The position numbers and the translations under genes were made by a program. Source: Arthrobacter saudimassiliensis (GTDB taxonomy: Bacteria; Actinomycetota; Actinomycetes; Actinomycetales; Micrococcaceae). From it: a stretch of 64,000 nucleotides of DNA. The number at the start of each line of letters is the position of its first letter. The stretch's first letter is position 1. This document shows positions 31,869-40,395 of this stretch, piece by piece. The notes under the pieces are model-generated. The model was given only the letters and a program-made list of their open reading frames with translations. It did not search any database and was not told the DNA's origin. The stretch is from contig LN483072.1 of NCBI GenBank assembly GCA_900016675.1, positions 640,052 to 704,051 on the forward strand. The letters are read 5' to 3'.

Positions 31869-32993
31869 TCAGTTTGCGGGGCGGGCGCCGGCGGGTTCCT
31901 CGGCCAGCGAGGTCAGCGGCACGCCGGCAGGGCGTGCAGCCGTGCTGCCGACCGGCACCGAAGCGCCGGACTGCGCCGAAACCAGCAGCGACTCCATCAC
32001 GTCAAGCACGTGGAAGGCGAGCTCGCCGTTGGCGCGGTGCTGCTCGCCGGGAGCCGTCATGGCCATGTCCGCCAGCCCGTAGCCGCGCCCGGCACCGATG
32101 TAGCCCGCACTGTCGGGCAGCACCTCCCACCCCCTGTCCCGGTCGTCCAGCCGGCTGACCGACACCTCGCCGTCAAACCAGTTCGGATCGGGGACGCTCA
32201 TGCTGGCCCGCTCGCCGTGGACTTCGATGTTGGCGGCCCGGGTCTGCACGGCGTCGAAGCTCATCACCAGGGTGGACAGGGCACCGGACTCGTGCACGAG
32301 GACGCCCGTGACGTGTGTGTCGACCGCGACCGGAATGGCTTCTCCGGCCCGCGGCCCGGCGCCGATGATCCGCTGCGTCCGCAGGTGGCTCGCGGCTCCG
32401 ATCACCGAGGTCACGGGGCCCAGCAGGGTGACCAGCGCCGTGACGTAGTAGGGGCCCATGTCCAGCAGCGGGCCGCCGCCGGGAACATAGTAGAAGTCCG
32501 GATTGGGATGCCACCGCTCGTGGCCGGGGGTGACCATGGTGGCTGTGGCGGCGATCGGCCGGCCGATCACGCCGGCGTCGATGGCGTGCCGGGCGGTCTG
32601 GATGCCGGTGCCAAGGACCGTGTCGGGAGCACAGCCCACCCTCACGCCGGCCGCTGCCGCGCGCTCGAGCACCGTCCTGGCCTCCGCCGTCGTCGCCGCC
32701 AGGGGTTTCTCGCCGTAGATGTGCTTGCCCGCCGCGATGGCCCGGAGCGCCACCTCCGCATGGGCGGCCGGAATGGTGAGGTTCAGGACGGTATCCACGG
32801 CCGGGTCGGCCAGGAGCTCGTCGACCGACAGCGCCTTCACGCCGTCCTGTCCGGCGGCCACGGCCTGCGCGCGGCTGAAGTCCAGGTCGGCCACCGCATG
32901 CAGCCGCACTGCCGGCAGCGAGGGCAGGGTCTGCAGGTACTGCGCCACGATCGCTCCGCAGCCGATGATGCCTATGTTCAGCGGCTCGCCCAC
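31869..32993 (-). CDS. Gfo/Idh/MocA-family oxidoreductase
   Basis: 374 residues. Rossmann motif [17 protein letters not shown] at residues 5-21, the family motif AGKHIYGEKPLAATTAEA (Glu-Lys-Pro, catalytic Lys) near 90 and GGGPLLDMGPYYV near 175. Such enzymes oxidise or reduce sugars or inositols with NAD(P). GTG 32993 is chosen because AAAGGGG lies eight bases upstream; it overlaps the ThuA gene end by 16 bases. It is the last gene of the seven-gene sugar operon, which encodes two dehydrogenases of this family, as in 3-keto-sugar pathways. Confidence 0.88.
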   Translation of the reverse strand: MGEPLNIGIIGCGAIVAQYLQTLPSLPAVRLHAVADLDFSRAQAVAAGQDGVKALSVDELLADPAVDTVLNLTIPAAHAEVALRAIAAGKHIYGEKPLAATTAEARTVLERAAAAGVRVGCAPDTVLGTGIQTARHAIDAGVIGRPIAATATMVTPGHERWHPNPDFYYVPGGGPLLDMGPYYVTALVTLLGPVTSVIGAASHLRTQRIIGAGPRAGEAIPVAVDTHVTGVLVHESGALSTLVMSFDAVQTRAANIEVHGERASMSVPDPNWFDGEVSVSRLDDRDRGWEVLPDSAGYIGAGRGYGLADMAMTAPGEQHRANGELAFHVLDVMESLLVSAQSGASVPVGSTAARPAGVPLTSLAEEPAGARPAN

Positions 32994-33673
32994 AGCAGGC
33001 CCCTTTCGATGATCGTGCGCACGTTCGGATCGTCCAGGATTTCGACGCGGTGGCCGGGAGTCGAGACGAAGATCCGTCCCTTGCCCCACTGCCGGGTCCA
33101 GATGGCCGGCGAGGTGACCGGCCGGTGCCAGGGATCCCACTCGCGGACCGCCTGCGTGGTGGTGGCCAGGACGTCGATGTAGTCATCGGCCAGCACCCAG
33201 TACTGTTCGGTCACCAGGTCGAAGTCCTCGATTCCCCGGGTGATGGGGTGCTCCGCTGCGGCCGGCAGCATGTTCACCCGGTACGGCACGTAGTTGTCGG
33301 CCTGCTCGCCGGTCCGCTGGTCCGGATGCTTGCCGGGATGGCAGGCGAACTGTCCGCCGATCAGGTGGAGGTAGTCGGACTCGTTCCGGTAGGAGTCGGC
33401 GATCCCGCCGTGCCAGCCCGCCATGCCGGTTCCGGCCTCGATGGCGGTCCGCAGCCCGGCGAATTCGTCCTTTTCTATGGTGTTCATGGTGTTGCACTGC
33501 AGAATCAGGTCCACGGAGGGCATGTAGTCCGCATCCGCGTAGACCTTGGGAGATTCCTCGATCCGCACGGCGTAGCCGTGGTCCCGCAGGAACGGTATGA
33601 AGCGATCGGTGGCCTCGACGGGCTGGTGTCCGTCCCACCCGCCGCGCACGACGAGAGCCTGCTTGGTGGTCAT
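32978..33673 (-). CDS. ThuA domain protein
   Basis: 231 residues, a ThuA/glutamine-amidotransferase-like fold: [20 protein letters not shown] at the start, [25 protein letters not shown] near 100, [16 protein letters not shown] and [13 protein letters not shown] near the end. In rhizobia ThuA works with the dehydrogenase ThuB on 3-keto disaccharides (trehalose, sucrose), probably as isomerase or hydrolase. ATG 33673 overlaps the isomerase stop by 4 bases. With two Gfo/Idh genes and a TIM-barrel isomerase in one operon, a 3-keto-sugar route is likely; the starting sugar is unknown. Confidence 0.85.
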   Translation of the reverse strand: MTTKQALVVRGGWDGHQPVEATDRFIPFLRDHGYAVRIEESPKVYADADYMPSVDLILQCNTMNTIEKDEFAGLRTAIEAGTGMAGWHGGIADSYRNESDYLHLIGGQFACHPGKHPDQRTGEQADNYVPYRVNMLPAAAEHPITRGIEDFDLVTEQYWVLADDYIDVLATTTQAVREWDPWHRPVTSPAIWTRQWGKGRIFVSTPGHRVEILDDPNVRTIIERGLLWASR

Positions 33674-34743
33674 TTCGTCTCTTTTCCGGGGGTTGATGTT
33701 GAGCCGGGGCTGGATGCGGAGAAGGCGGCATCGAAGCTGGCGCCCGACGGCGCGATGGCAGCCAGCTGCCGCACCAGGGCGAGCGCCTGTGGCGCTCCGG
33801 TCAGCCTGTCCATGCCGGCGTCCTCCCATTCGATGCTGGTCGGGCCCCGGTAACCGATCGAGTTGAGCATGCGGAAGATGGCATTCCAGGGCACGTCGCC
33901 GTGGCCTGCGGTGACGAAATCCCATCCCCGCCGCGGATCGCCCCACGGCAGGTGCGAGCCGAGCCGGCCGTTGCGTCCGTTGAGCTGCCGGACGGATTCC
34001 TTCACGTGCACGTGGAAGATGTGCGGGGCGAAGTCCTGCAGGAACATCACCGGGTCAAGGTCCTGCCAGATGAAGTGCGACGGGTCGAAGTTCAGGCCGA
34101 AGCCGGGGCGGTCCGCCATCACCTCCAGGGTCCGCCGGGCGGTCCAGTAGTCGTAGGCGATTTCCGAGGGGTGCACCTCGAGCGCGAAACGGACGCCCTC
34201 GGCGTCGAACACGTCCATGATCGGATGCCAGCGTTCGGCGAAATCGGCATACCCCCGGTCGATCATCTTCTCGGAGGCCGGCGGGAACATCGCCACGTAC
34301 TTCCAGATGGATGAGCCTGTGAAGCCGGTGACCAGGGGCGCGCCAAGGCGTGCCGCTGCACGTGCCGTGTCCTTCAGGACCTCGGCCGCCCGCCGGCGCA
34401 CCCCTTCGGCGTCGCCGTCCCCCCAGACCTCGGGGGCGAGGATGTCCTGGTGGCGTTCATCGATCGGATCGTCGCAGACGGCCTGGCCGGTGAGGTGGTT
34501 GGCCACCGCGTGGACGGACAGGTTGTTCTTCTCCAGGATGTTCAGCCGATCCCGGACGTAGTCGTCGTCCCGCGCCGCCCGCACCGGGTCCAGGTGGTCG
34601 CCCCAGCAGGCAATCTCCAACCCGTCGAAGCCCCAGTCGCCAGCAAGCCGGGCGACCTCCTCGAACGGCAGGTCGGCCCACTGGCCCGTGAACAGCGTGA
34701 CGGGCCGCGCCGTTTTCTCCGCTCCGGATGCCGCTTCAGACAT
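33670..34743 (-). CDS. Sugar phosphate isomerase/epimerase (xylose isomerase-like TIM barrel)
   Basis: 357 residues of the AP-endonuclease-2/xylose-isomerase-like TIM-barrel family. Metal and substrate residues are suggested by [14 protein letters not shown] (Glu), [12 protein letters not shown] (Asp-His), HIFHVHVKE (His-His-Lys) and [12 protein letters not shown] (Glu near the end). The N-terminus [28 protein letters not shown] is typical. It may act on a 3-keto sugar made by the neighbouring dehydrogenases. ATG 34743 overlaps the upstream dehydrogenase stop by 8 bases. Confidence 0.87.
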   Translation of the reverse strand: MSEAASGAEKTARPVTLFTGQWADLPFEEVARLAGDWGFDGLEIACWGDHLDPVRAARDDDYVRDRLNILEKNNLSVHAVANHLTGQAVCDDPIDERHQDILAPEVWGDGDAEGVRRRAAEVLKDTARAAARLGAPLVTGFTGSSIWKYVAMFPPASEKMIDRGYADFAERWHPIMDVFDAEGVRFALEVHPSEIAYDYWTARRTLEVMADRPGFGLNFDPSHFIWQDLDPVMFLQDFAPHIFHVHVKESVRQLNGRNGRLGSHLPWGDPRRGWDFVTAGHGDVPWNAIFRMLNSIGYRGPTSIEWEDAGMDRLTGAPQALALVRQLAAIAPSGASFDAAFSASSPGSTSTPGKETK

Positions 34744-35917
34744 GCCGCCACCCCGATTCGGCGGCGGCGGAGCGTTCGACGGCGTCCAGCACCCGCTGGA
34801 CCCGCAGGGCCTCCTCGAACGACGGCGAGGGCGTGGTGCCCTCCGCGATGGCCCGGACCAGGTCCACCGCCTGGTGGATGAAGCCGTGCTCATAGCCCAG
34901 GCCGTGCCCGGAGGGCCACCAGTTGCCGGTGTAGGGGTGGACCGGTTCAGTGACGTTGATGGTGCTGAAGCCGGCGGTCTGCGCCTCGGCGGTGCCGTCG
35001 TAGAACTCCAGCGAGTTCATGTGCTCGAAGTCGAAGGCGAGGGATCCGCGGGTGCCGTTGATCTCCAGGCGCATCGAGTTCTTCCGGCCGAGCGCGAACC
35101 GGGTGGCTTCGAAGACGCCGATTGCTCCGCCGTCGAACCGGGCGCTGAAGATTGCGGCGTCGTCCACGGTAACCTGGCCCGTCCTGCCGTCGTCGGAGCC
35201 GGTTCCGCCGAGTCCGATCCGCGTTCCGCCGAGCGGCCGCTCGGAAACGAAGGTGTTCAACAGCGCCGAGACCCCGGAGATGTCCAGTCCGGTCACGTAC
35301 TGGGCCGCATCGATGCTGTGGGCGCCGATGTCTCCCAGCGCGCCTGAGCCTGCCTTGGTCCGCTCCAGCCGCCAGGTCATCGGCGCCGATTCGTCCGAGA
35401 GCCAGTCCTGGAGGTACTGCGCGCGCACGTGCCGCACGGAACCGATCTTCCCCTGCTCGACGAGGTGGCGGGCGAGGGTGAGGGCGGGGGTCCGCCGGTA
35501 GGAGAAGCCGCACATGGCAACCACGCCCCTGTCCGCGGCCGCCCGGGCCGCCTCCGCCATACGCTCGGCCTCCTGCACGGAATTGGCCAGGGGCTTTTCG
35601 CACAGGACGTGCTTGCCTGCCTCCAGCGCCGCGACGGCGATGTCCGCGTGCGTGTCTCCGGGGGTGCAGATGTCGATCAGGTCGACATCGTCGCGCTCCA
35701 CCAGGGCACGCCAGTCCGTCTCCGTCTCACGCCAGCCCATGGTGTCGGCGGCGGTCTTGACCGCGGCCTGGTCCCGCCCGGCGAGCACGGCGAGTTCGGG
35801 CCGCATCGGCAGGTCGAAAAAACGGGGCGCGGTGCGCCAGGCATGGGAGTGCATGGCGCCCATGAAGGCGTAGCCGACCATGCCCACCCTGAGGGGGGCC
35901 TGCTGTGGGGAAGTCAT
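34736..35917 (-). CDS. Gfo/Idh/MocA-family oxidoreductase
   Basis: 393 residues. Rossmann segment [20 protein letters not shown] near residue 10, [35 protein letters not shown] near 70-105 (catalytic Lys in EKP) and [21 protein letters not shown] near 180. It is distinct in sequence from the second family member 3 kb downstream, so the two probably act at different steps. ATG 35917 has GGAG four bases upstream; ATG 35938, directly abutting the permease stop, is an alternative with no ribosome site. First catabolic gene after the ABC permeases. Confidence 0.88.
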   Translation of the reverse strand: MTSPQQAPLRVGMVGYAFMGAMHSHAWRTAPRFFDLPMRPELAVLAGRDQAAVKTAADTMGWRETETDWRALVERDDVDLIDICTPGDTHADIAVAALEAGKHVLCEKPLANSVQEAERMAEAARAAADRGVVAMCGFSYRRTPALTLARHLVEQGKIGSVRHVRAQYLQDWLSDESAPMTWRLERTKAGSGALGDIGAHSIDAAQYVTGLDISGVSALLNTFVSERPLGGTRIGLGGTGSDDGRTGQVTVDDAAIFSARFDGGAIGVFEATRFALGRKNSMRLEINGTRGSLAFDFEHMNSLEFYDGTAEAQTAGFSTINVTEPVHPYTGNWWPSGHGLGYEHGFIHQAVDLVRAIAEGTTPSPSFEEALRVQRVLDAVERSAAAESGWRHV

Positions 35918-35938
35918 CTGGCTCCGAATCCCTTCCAT

Positions 35939-36826
35939 CTACTTGTTGAAACCGGCGGTCAGCCCGCTGACGAGCTGCCGACGGGCAAGCACGTACAGGA
36001 CCACGAGCGGGAGCGTGGAGAGCACGACGGCGGCCAGCACCGCCGGGATGTTCACGGTGAACTCGTCCTGGAAGGTCCAGAGCGAGAGCGGCAGGACCCG
36101 TTTGTCGGGGCTTTGCGTGAGGATGAGCGGAAAGAGGAAACCGTTCCAGACCTGCAGCGCGTTGTAGATCGCGATGGTGACCACCGCCGGCCGCACCAGC
36201 GGCAGGGCCAGGCGCCACATCATCGTGAACTCAGAACATCCGTCCAGCCGCATCGACTCAAAAAGCTCCCGGGGCACGTCCCGGAGGAAGTTCGAGAGGA
36301 TCAGCACCGAGATGGGAATGGCGAACGCGATCGACGGCAGGATCAGCGCCAGCAGTGTGTCGTACATCTGTGCCTTGGTGATCATGAAGTAGATCGGAAT
36401 GATCGTCGCCTGGAGGGGAATGGCCAAACCCATCAGGAACAGCGTGTGGGCGGCGCCGATCACCCTTCCGCTCCCCCGGACCACCGCATAGGCCGCCATG
36501 AATGACACCGCCACCGCTGGAATGACGCTGCCCGCGGTCACGATGACGCTGTTCATGAAGTACCGGACGAAGTCGGCCTCAAGGACCGTCCTGTAGTTCT
36601 GCAGCGTCGGCTCCGTCGGAGGGGCCAGCGGATTGCTGCCGAAGAAACCGGACTGGTTCTTCAGGCTCGTGATGACGACGTAGTAGACGGGCAGGATGAT
36701 CAGGGCCAGCCAGACCCAGCCGCCGAGCCCGCCCAGGACGTTGGGGCTGGTTCTGCCGCCCTGCCGCCCGCGGGGCCGCTCGCCCGCCGTTTCGGAGGCC
36801 TGCGGGGTTTCCGTAGCCAGTGCCAT
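35939..36826 (-). CDS. Carbohydrate ABC transporter permease (MalG type)
   Basis: 295 residues, six predicted membrane segments. The cytoplasmic EAA loop near residue 190 is FLRDVPRELFESMRLDGCSEFTMMWRLALPLVRPA, with the conserved E-x-x-x-x-D-G pattern that contacts the ATPase. It is the second permease of a carbohydrate-uptake-1 system. ATG 36826 lies two bases after the stop of the first permease gene. No ATPase gene is present in the operon. Confidence 0.92.
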   Translation of the reverse strand: MALATETPQASETAGERPRGRQGGRTSPNVLGGLGGWVWLALIILPVYYVVITSLKNQSGFFGSNPLAPPTEPTLQNYRTVLEADFVRYFMNSVIVTAGSVIPAVAVSFMAAYAVVRGSGRVIGAAHTLFLMGLAIPLQATIIPIYFMITKAQMYDTLLALILPSIAFAIPISVLILSNFLRDVPRELFESMRLDGCSEFTMMWRLALPLVRPAVVTIAIYNALQVWNGFLFPLILTQSPDKRVLPLSLWTFQDEFTVNIPAVLAAVVLSTLPLVVLYVLARRQLVSGLTAGFNK

Positions 36827-36828
36827 GG

Positions 36829-37746
36829 CTATGCTCCTTCCAGCTGGCTTGCGCTGCGGCTGCGTCCGCCAAGCCGCTGCAGGATGAGGGCCAGGCCCAG
36901 GCCGAACACCACGAGGATTACCCCGAGGGCGCTGGCCGCGCCCATGTCATTGGCGCGGAATCCCGTGAGGTACATGTGCAGCGGCAGCAGCCTGGTCTCG
37001 TACCCCGGGCCGCCGGCGGTGAGGACGAAGATCAGGTCGAAGTACGCCAGCGAGCCCAGGACCATCAGGGTGGAGGAGGTGATGATCGTGTACTTCAGCT
37101 GGGGCAGGGTGATGTGCAGGAATTGCTGGAACCGCCCCGCCCCGTCGATCTGGGCGGCCTCGTAGAACGAAGCGGGGATCTGCCGCACCCCGCCCTGGTA
37201 GATCAGTGTGTGCAGGGGAACGAACTGCCAGGCAATGACAAAGACCACCACGAAGAGCACCAGGTCGGAGTTGCCCAGCCAGTTCTGCGCCAGGAGCGGC
37301 AGCCCCAGTCCGGGGCCCATGCCGAAGTTGGGATCAAGCAGTGCCTTGAACGCAATCGCCACGGCGGCCGACGAGAGCAGCAGCGGAACGAAGTACAGCA
37401 CGGCCAGCACGGCCCGGTACCGCTGCCGCCCGGCAGTAAATACGCCCAGCAGCAGGCTGACCGGAAGCTGCACCACGATCGAAAAGAACATGATCTTCAG
37501 CGTGACGACGAGCGCGTTGAAGGTCACCGAATCGGTCAGGGCGGTCCGCCAGCTCTCCAGCCCGGCCCAGGTGATTGCCCCCAGCCCGTTCCAGTTGGTG
37601 AAGCTCAGGAACACCACCCCGAGCAGGGGCAACACGGCGAAGGCCAGGAAAAACACCAACGCCGGGACAACCATCCACGCCGACGGCCCGGCGGCCCTGG
37701 CGCCCCGCACGGCCATTGCGGGCTTCGGCCTCAGCAGCGTGCTCAT
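36829..37746 (-). CDS. Sugar ABC transporter permease (MalF type)
   Basis: 305 residues with six main membrane segments. The EAA loop near residue 205 is IPASFYEAAQIDGAGRFQQFLHITLPQL, with the E-A-A-x-x-D-G-A signature of the first carbohydrate permease. It overlaps the binding-protein gene by 4 bases and is followed by the second permease gene after 2 bases. An Arg/Ser-rich C-terminus follows the last helix. Confidence 0.92.
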   Translation of the reverse strand: MSTLLRPKPAMAVRGARAAGPSAWMVVPALVFFLAFAVLPLLGVVFLSFTNWNGLGAITWAGLESWRTALTDSVTFNALVVTLKIMFFSIVVQLPVSLLLGVFTAGRQRYRAVLAVLYFVPLLLSSAAVAIAFKALLDPNFGMGPGLGLPLLAQNWLGNSDLVLFVVVFVIAWQFVPLHTLIYQGGVRQIPASFYEAAQIDGAGRFQQFLHITLPQLKYTIITSSTLMVLGSLAYFDLIFVLTAGGPGYETRLLPLHMYLTGFRANDMGAASALGVILVVFGLGLALILQRLGGRSRSASQLEGA

Positions 37747-39062
37747 TTGCCGAGCGTTGCGTTCATGTTCTCAGCGAACTGCTCGGGCGTGATCGCGCCG
37801 ATGAAGATCTGGTCGAGGTTCGCCAGCATGGCGTCGCCCTGGGCCGGGCTCAGGGCCTGGTCCCAGGAAAGCTGGAAGCTCGGGGCGTCCTGCGCCAGTC
37901 CGTAAATGAACTCGACGAAGTCCTTGTCATCGGAGGCGGCAAGCTGATCTTCGATCCCGTTCACGGCAGGGACCGCGCCCGAATCGATCATGGCCTGGGT
38001 GTATTCGTCGCTGAACAGTCCTTCCTTGAGGTACTTCAGCGCTGATTCCATCTGAGCGTCCGACGCCTTCGAGGAGATGGACCACATGTTCGCCGGGTTG
38101 CCGACGACGTTGGCGGGATCGCCGGCGCCGCCCTCGACGGCGGGGAACGGAACGAAGCCGACGCTCTCCGACTCCACGAACTCCGGCGCATCATTCTTCA
38201 GGTTCTGGTAGGCCCAGCCGCCGTGCAGCATCATGGCGGCCTTGTCCGTGTAGAGGAGGGCACTGTCCGCGCCCGCGTCGGCTGCGATGGAGGAGAACCC
38301 GTTGACGAAGCCGCCGGCGTCGACCAGCTCCTGGATCTTTGTGAGCGCTTCGATCACGGCAGGGTGCGACCAGGCACCTTCCTCACCGTCGAGGATCGCC
38401 TTGAACACCTCCGGGCCGCCGATCCGGTCCACCAGGTACGACAGCCACATCAGGTTCGGCCACTTGGACTGCCCGGCCAGGGACAGGGGCGCGATGCCGG
38501 CATCATTGAACTTGGGGACCAGGGCCATCAGCTCATCCCAGGTCGCGGGCGGCTCGACACCGATCTCGTCGAAGATCTCCTTGTTGTAGTAGAGGACCAC
38601 CGGCTGCATGTTGTTGTTCGGCAGGGCGTAGGTTTTGCCGTCAATGACGCCGTTCTCGAAGACGGAGGGGATGTAGCGCTCCTTCACCTCCGGGTTCTCC
38701 GCGAGGAACTCGTCCAGGTCGGCCACGTGGCCGGCGTCCACATAGGACTCAAGGACGCCGCCGCCCCATCCGTAGATGAAGGTGGGGCCTTCGCCTGCGC
38801 CGATCGCGGTGCGCACCTTGGTCTTGTAGGCGTCGTTGGCGAAGAACTCCTGGTTGATGAGGTTGTCCGGGTTCTCCTCGTTCCACGTCTCCACCGATGA
38901 GCGGAAGATGTCTTCGCTGCTGCCGGTGAGCGCCCACATGCTCGGCGAATCGGAGTCGGCGGCGGGATCGGACGGCCCGCTGGAGCCGCAGGCCGCGAGG
39001 GTCAGACCCAGGGCGAGAGCGGCGGCCGAAGCGGTTAGGGTCTTGGTTGTTCGCATGTTCAT
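37743..39062 (-). CDS. Sugar ABC transporter substrate-binding lipoprotein
   Basis: 439 residues. The lipoprotein signal ends in LAAC with lipidated Cys25, followed by a Ser/Asp-rich linker. The mature protein is a family 1 solute-binding protein (FANDAYKTKVRTAIGAGEGPTFIYGWGGGVLESYVDAG, then YALPNNNMQPVVLYYNKEIFDEIGV and GGWAYQNLKN). Aromatic residues in the middle fit sugar binding. ATG 39062 has GGAAG six bases upstream. It is the first gene of the operon. The leader is about 136 bases and contains a LacI-type operator just downstream of the promoter. Confidence 0.93.
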   Translation of the reverse strand: MNMRTTKTLTASAAALALGLTLAACGSSGPSDPAADSDSPSMWALTGSSEDIFRSSVETWNEENPDNLINQEFFANDAYKTKVRTAIGAGEGPTFIYGWGGGVLESYVDAGHVADLDEFLAENPEVKERYIPSVFENGVIDGKTYALPNNNMQPVVLYYNKEIFDEIGVEPPATWDELMALVPKFNDAGIAPLSLAGQSKWPNLMWLSYLVDRIGGPEVFKAILDGEEGAWSHPAVIEALTKIQELVDAGGFVNGFSSIAADAGADSALLYTDKAAMMLHGGWAYQNLKNDAPEFVESESVGFVPFPAVEGGAGDPANVVGNPANMWSISSKASDAQMESALKYLKEGLFSDEYTQAMIDSGAVPAVNGIEDQLAASDDKDFVEFIYGLAQDAPSFQLSWDQALSPAQGDAMLANLDQIFIGAITPEQFAENMNATLGK

Positions 39063-39168
39063 CAGAATCTTCCGTAGGTCATGTCAGCTCCGACCCGCAG
39101 GTCGGCTGAGGTGGACGGTCAGCTCCGCGGGGCACGCGGTCACTGACCGCCACACTGCGGAAGAGAAG

Positions 39169-39183
39169 TCGAAAACTTTTCGA
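39169..39183. promoter_or_regulatory. LacI-type operator O1 of the sugar operon
   Basis: Perfect 15-base palindrome TCGAAAA-C-TTTTCGA, about 15-29 bases downstream of the predicted start of the operon transcript. A bound LacI-family protein here would block early elongation. A close copy overlaps the regulator's own start (39332-39346). Confidence 0.75.
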
Positions 39184-39204
39184 TAAAACAAGCTAGCGAG
39201 CGTA

Positions 39205-39233
39205 AAGTTACCTGCATCGCATCCCGCGGTCAA
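39205..39233 (-). promoter_or_regulatory. Promoter of the sugar ABC operon
   Basis: On the minus strand TTGACC (39233-39228), exactly 17 bases, then TAACTT (39210-39205): close to consensus in both boxes and ideal spacing. The transcript would begin near 39198 and run into the operator at 39183-39169. Confidence 0.75.
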
Positions 39234-39331
39234 CGGTTGAGATTTAGCCGTTATGGACGGGGTTAGCAGCCCTACTGAGTTATGGCCCTCCACTTATCCG
39301 CAAGGCAAGGGAGCGTCCGCAAGAGAGGATT

Positions 39332-39346
39332 TCGAAACTTTGTCGA
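39332..39346. promoter_or_regulatory. Imperfect LacI-type operator O2 at the regulator start
   Basis: TCGAAACTTTGTCGA matches the 15-base palindrome at 39169 except at two positions and covers the likely TTG start codon (39340-39342) of the LacI-family gene. It suggests autoregulation and, with O1 149 bases away, possible looping. Confidence 0.55.
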
Positions 39347-40371
39347 AAACAGAGGCTGGTTCAAAGGCGACACTGGCTTCCGTCGCCACCCTCGCCGGGG
39401 TATCGATCTCCACGGTGTCGAAGGTCATCAACGACCGCGAGGACGTCGCTCCGGGCACTCGACGGAAAGTGCGGGAAGCGCTGCGCCAATCCGGGTACCG
39501 GCCGCCGGGACAGCGCCAGGCGAGTACGGCGCCGGCACTTCCGGTGCTGATCGACGTCGCCGTCGACAGCGTCACCACCGCCTACTACGCCGAAGTGATG
39601 GAGGGCATCCTGGAATGCGCGCAGACGCAGGGTGCAGAGATCATCCTGTCGATGACCGGCGGCGCCCGCGCGTCGGTGGCCGAGCGGGCCGGGAAAATGC
39701 AGGCATCGGGCCGACGGGGACTGCTCCTGGTGACCTCCCGCTGGTCGCCCGCGGAAATCCGTGAGATGAAGGGACGCGGAATTGCCGTGGTGGTCATTGA
39801 CCCCATCAATCCGCCCGGCCGCGGAGTCACGAGCGTGGGCGCCACGAACTGGGCAGGAGGCAAGGCCGCGACGGAGCACCTGCTCGGCCTGGGCCACACC
39901 CGGGTTGCGTTCATCGGCGGGCCGCAGAGCGCCGAATGCAGCCAGGACCGTGAGCACGGCTACGTCGCGGCCCTGCTCGAACGCGGCATCCCCGTCAGGG
40001 AGGACTACATTCTGGCGGGGGGTTTCGACCCGGAGACCGGCCGACGCAGCCTGGACCGGCTCCTCGCACTCGACACTCCGCCGCAGGCCATCTTCGCAGC
40101 CTCGGACAGCATCGCCTTGGGAGTACTCGCAGAAGCCCACGCCCGCGGCATTCCGGTTCCCGACGACCTGAGCGTCGTCGGCTTTGACGGCACGTATATC
40201 AGCGAACAGACCTCGCCGCAGCTCACCACCGTGGCCCAACCGCTGCGGGACATGGGCTGCACGGCTGTGCGTGCGCTGCTGCGCGAGATGGACGGCCAGC
40301 GGCCGGATTCCGCCCGGGTGGAGCTGGCCACCCAGTTGCTCGTCCGCTCCTCCACAGCCCCTGCCCGCTGA
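39340..40371 (+). CDS. LacI-family transcriptional regulator of the sugar operon
   Basis: 343 residues from the preferred TTG start. The N-terminal HTH (ATLASVATLAGVSISTVSKVIN, about 10-31) and hinge helix segment are classical. The periplasmic-binding-protein-like effector domain includes VVVIDPINPPGRGVTSVGATNWAGGKAATEHLLGLGHTRVAFIGG and DLSVVGFDGTYISEQTSPQLTTVAQP. The longer in-frame ATG at 39253 would add 29 unusual residues; TTG 39340 has AGAGGA nine bases upstream and puts the HTH at the expected distance. It is divergent from the ABC operon, with operators at both ends of the shared region. Confidence 0.88.
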   Translation: MSKTEAGSKATLASVATLAGVSISTVSKVINDREDVAPGTRRKVREALRQSGYRPPGQRQASTAPALPVLIDVAVDSVTTAYYAEVMEGILECAQTQGAEIILSMTGGARASVAERAGKMQASGRRGLLLVTSRWSPAEIREMKGRGIAVVVIDPINPPGRGVTSVGATNWAGGKAATEHLLGLGHTRVAFIGGPQSAECSQDREHGYVAALLERGIPVREDYILAGGFDPETGRRSLDRLLALDTPPQAIFAASDSIALGVLAEAHARGIPVPDDLSVVGFDGTYISEQTSPQLTTVAQPLRDMGCTAVRALLREMDGQRPDSARVELATQLLVRSSTAPAR

Positions 40372-40395
40372 CGACGGCGGCCCGCGCCGGGCGCG

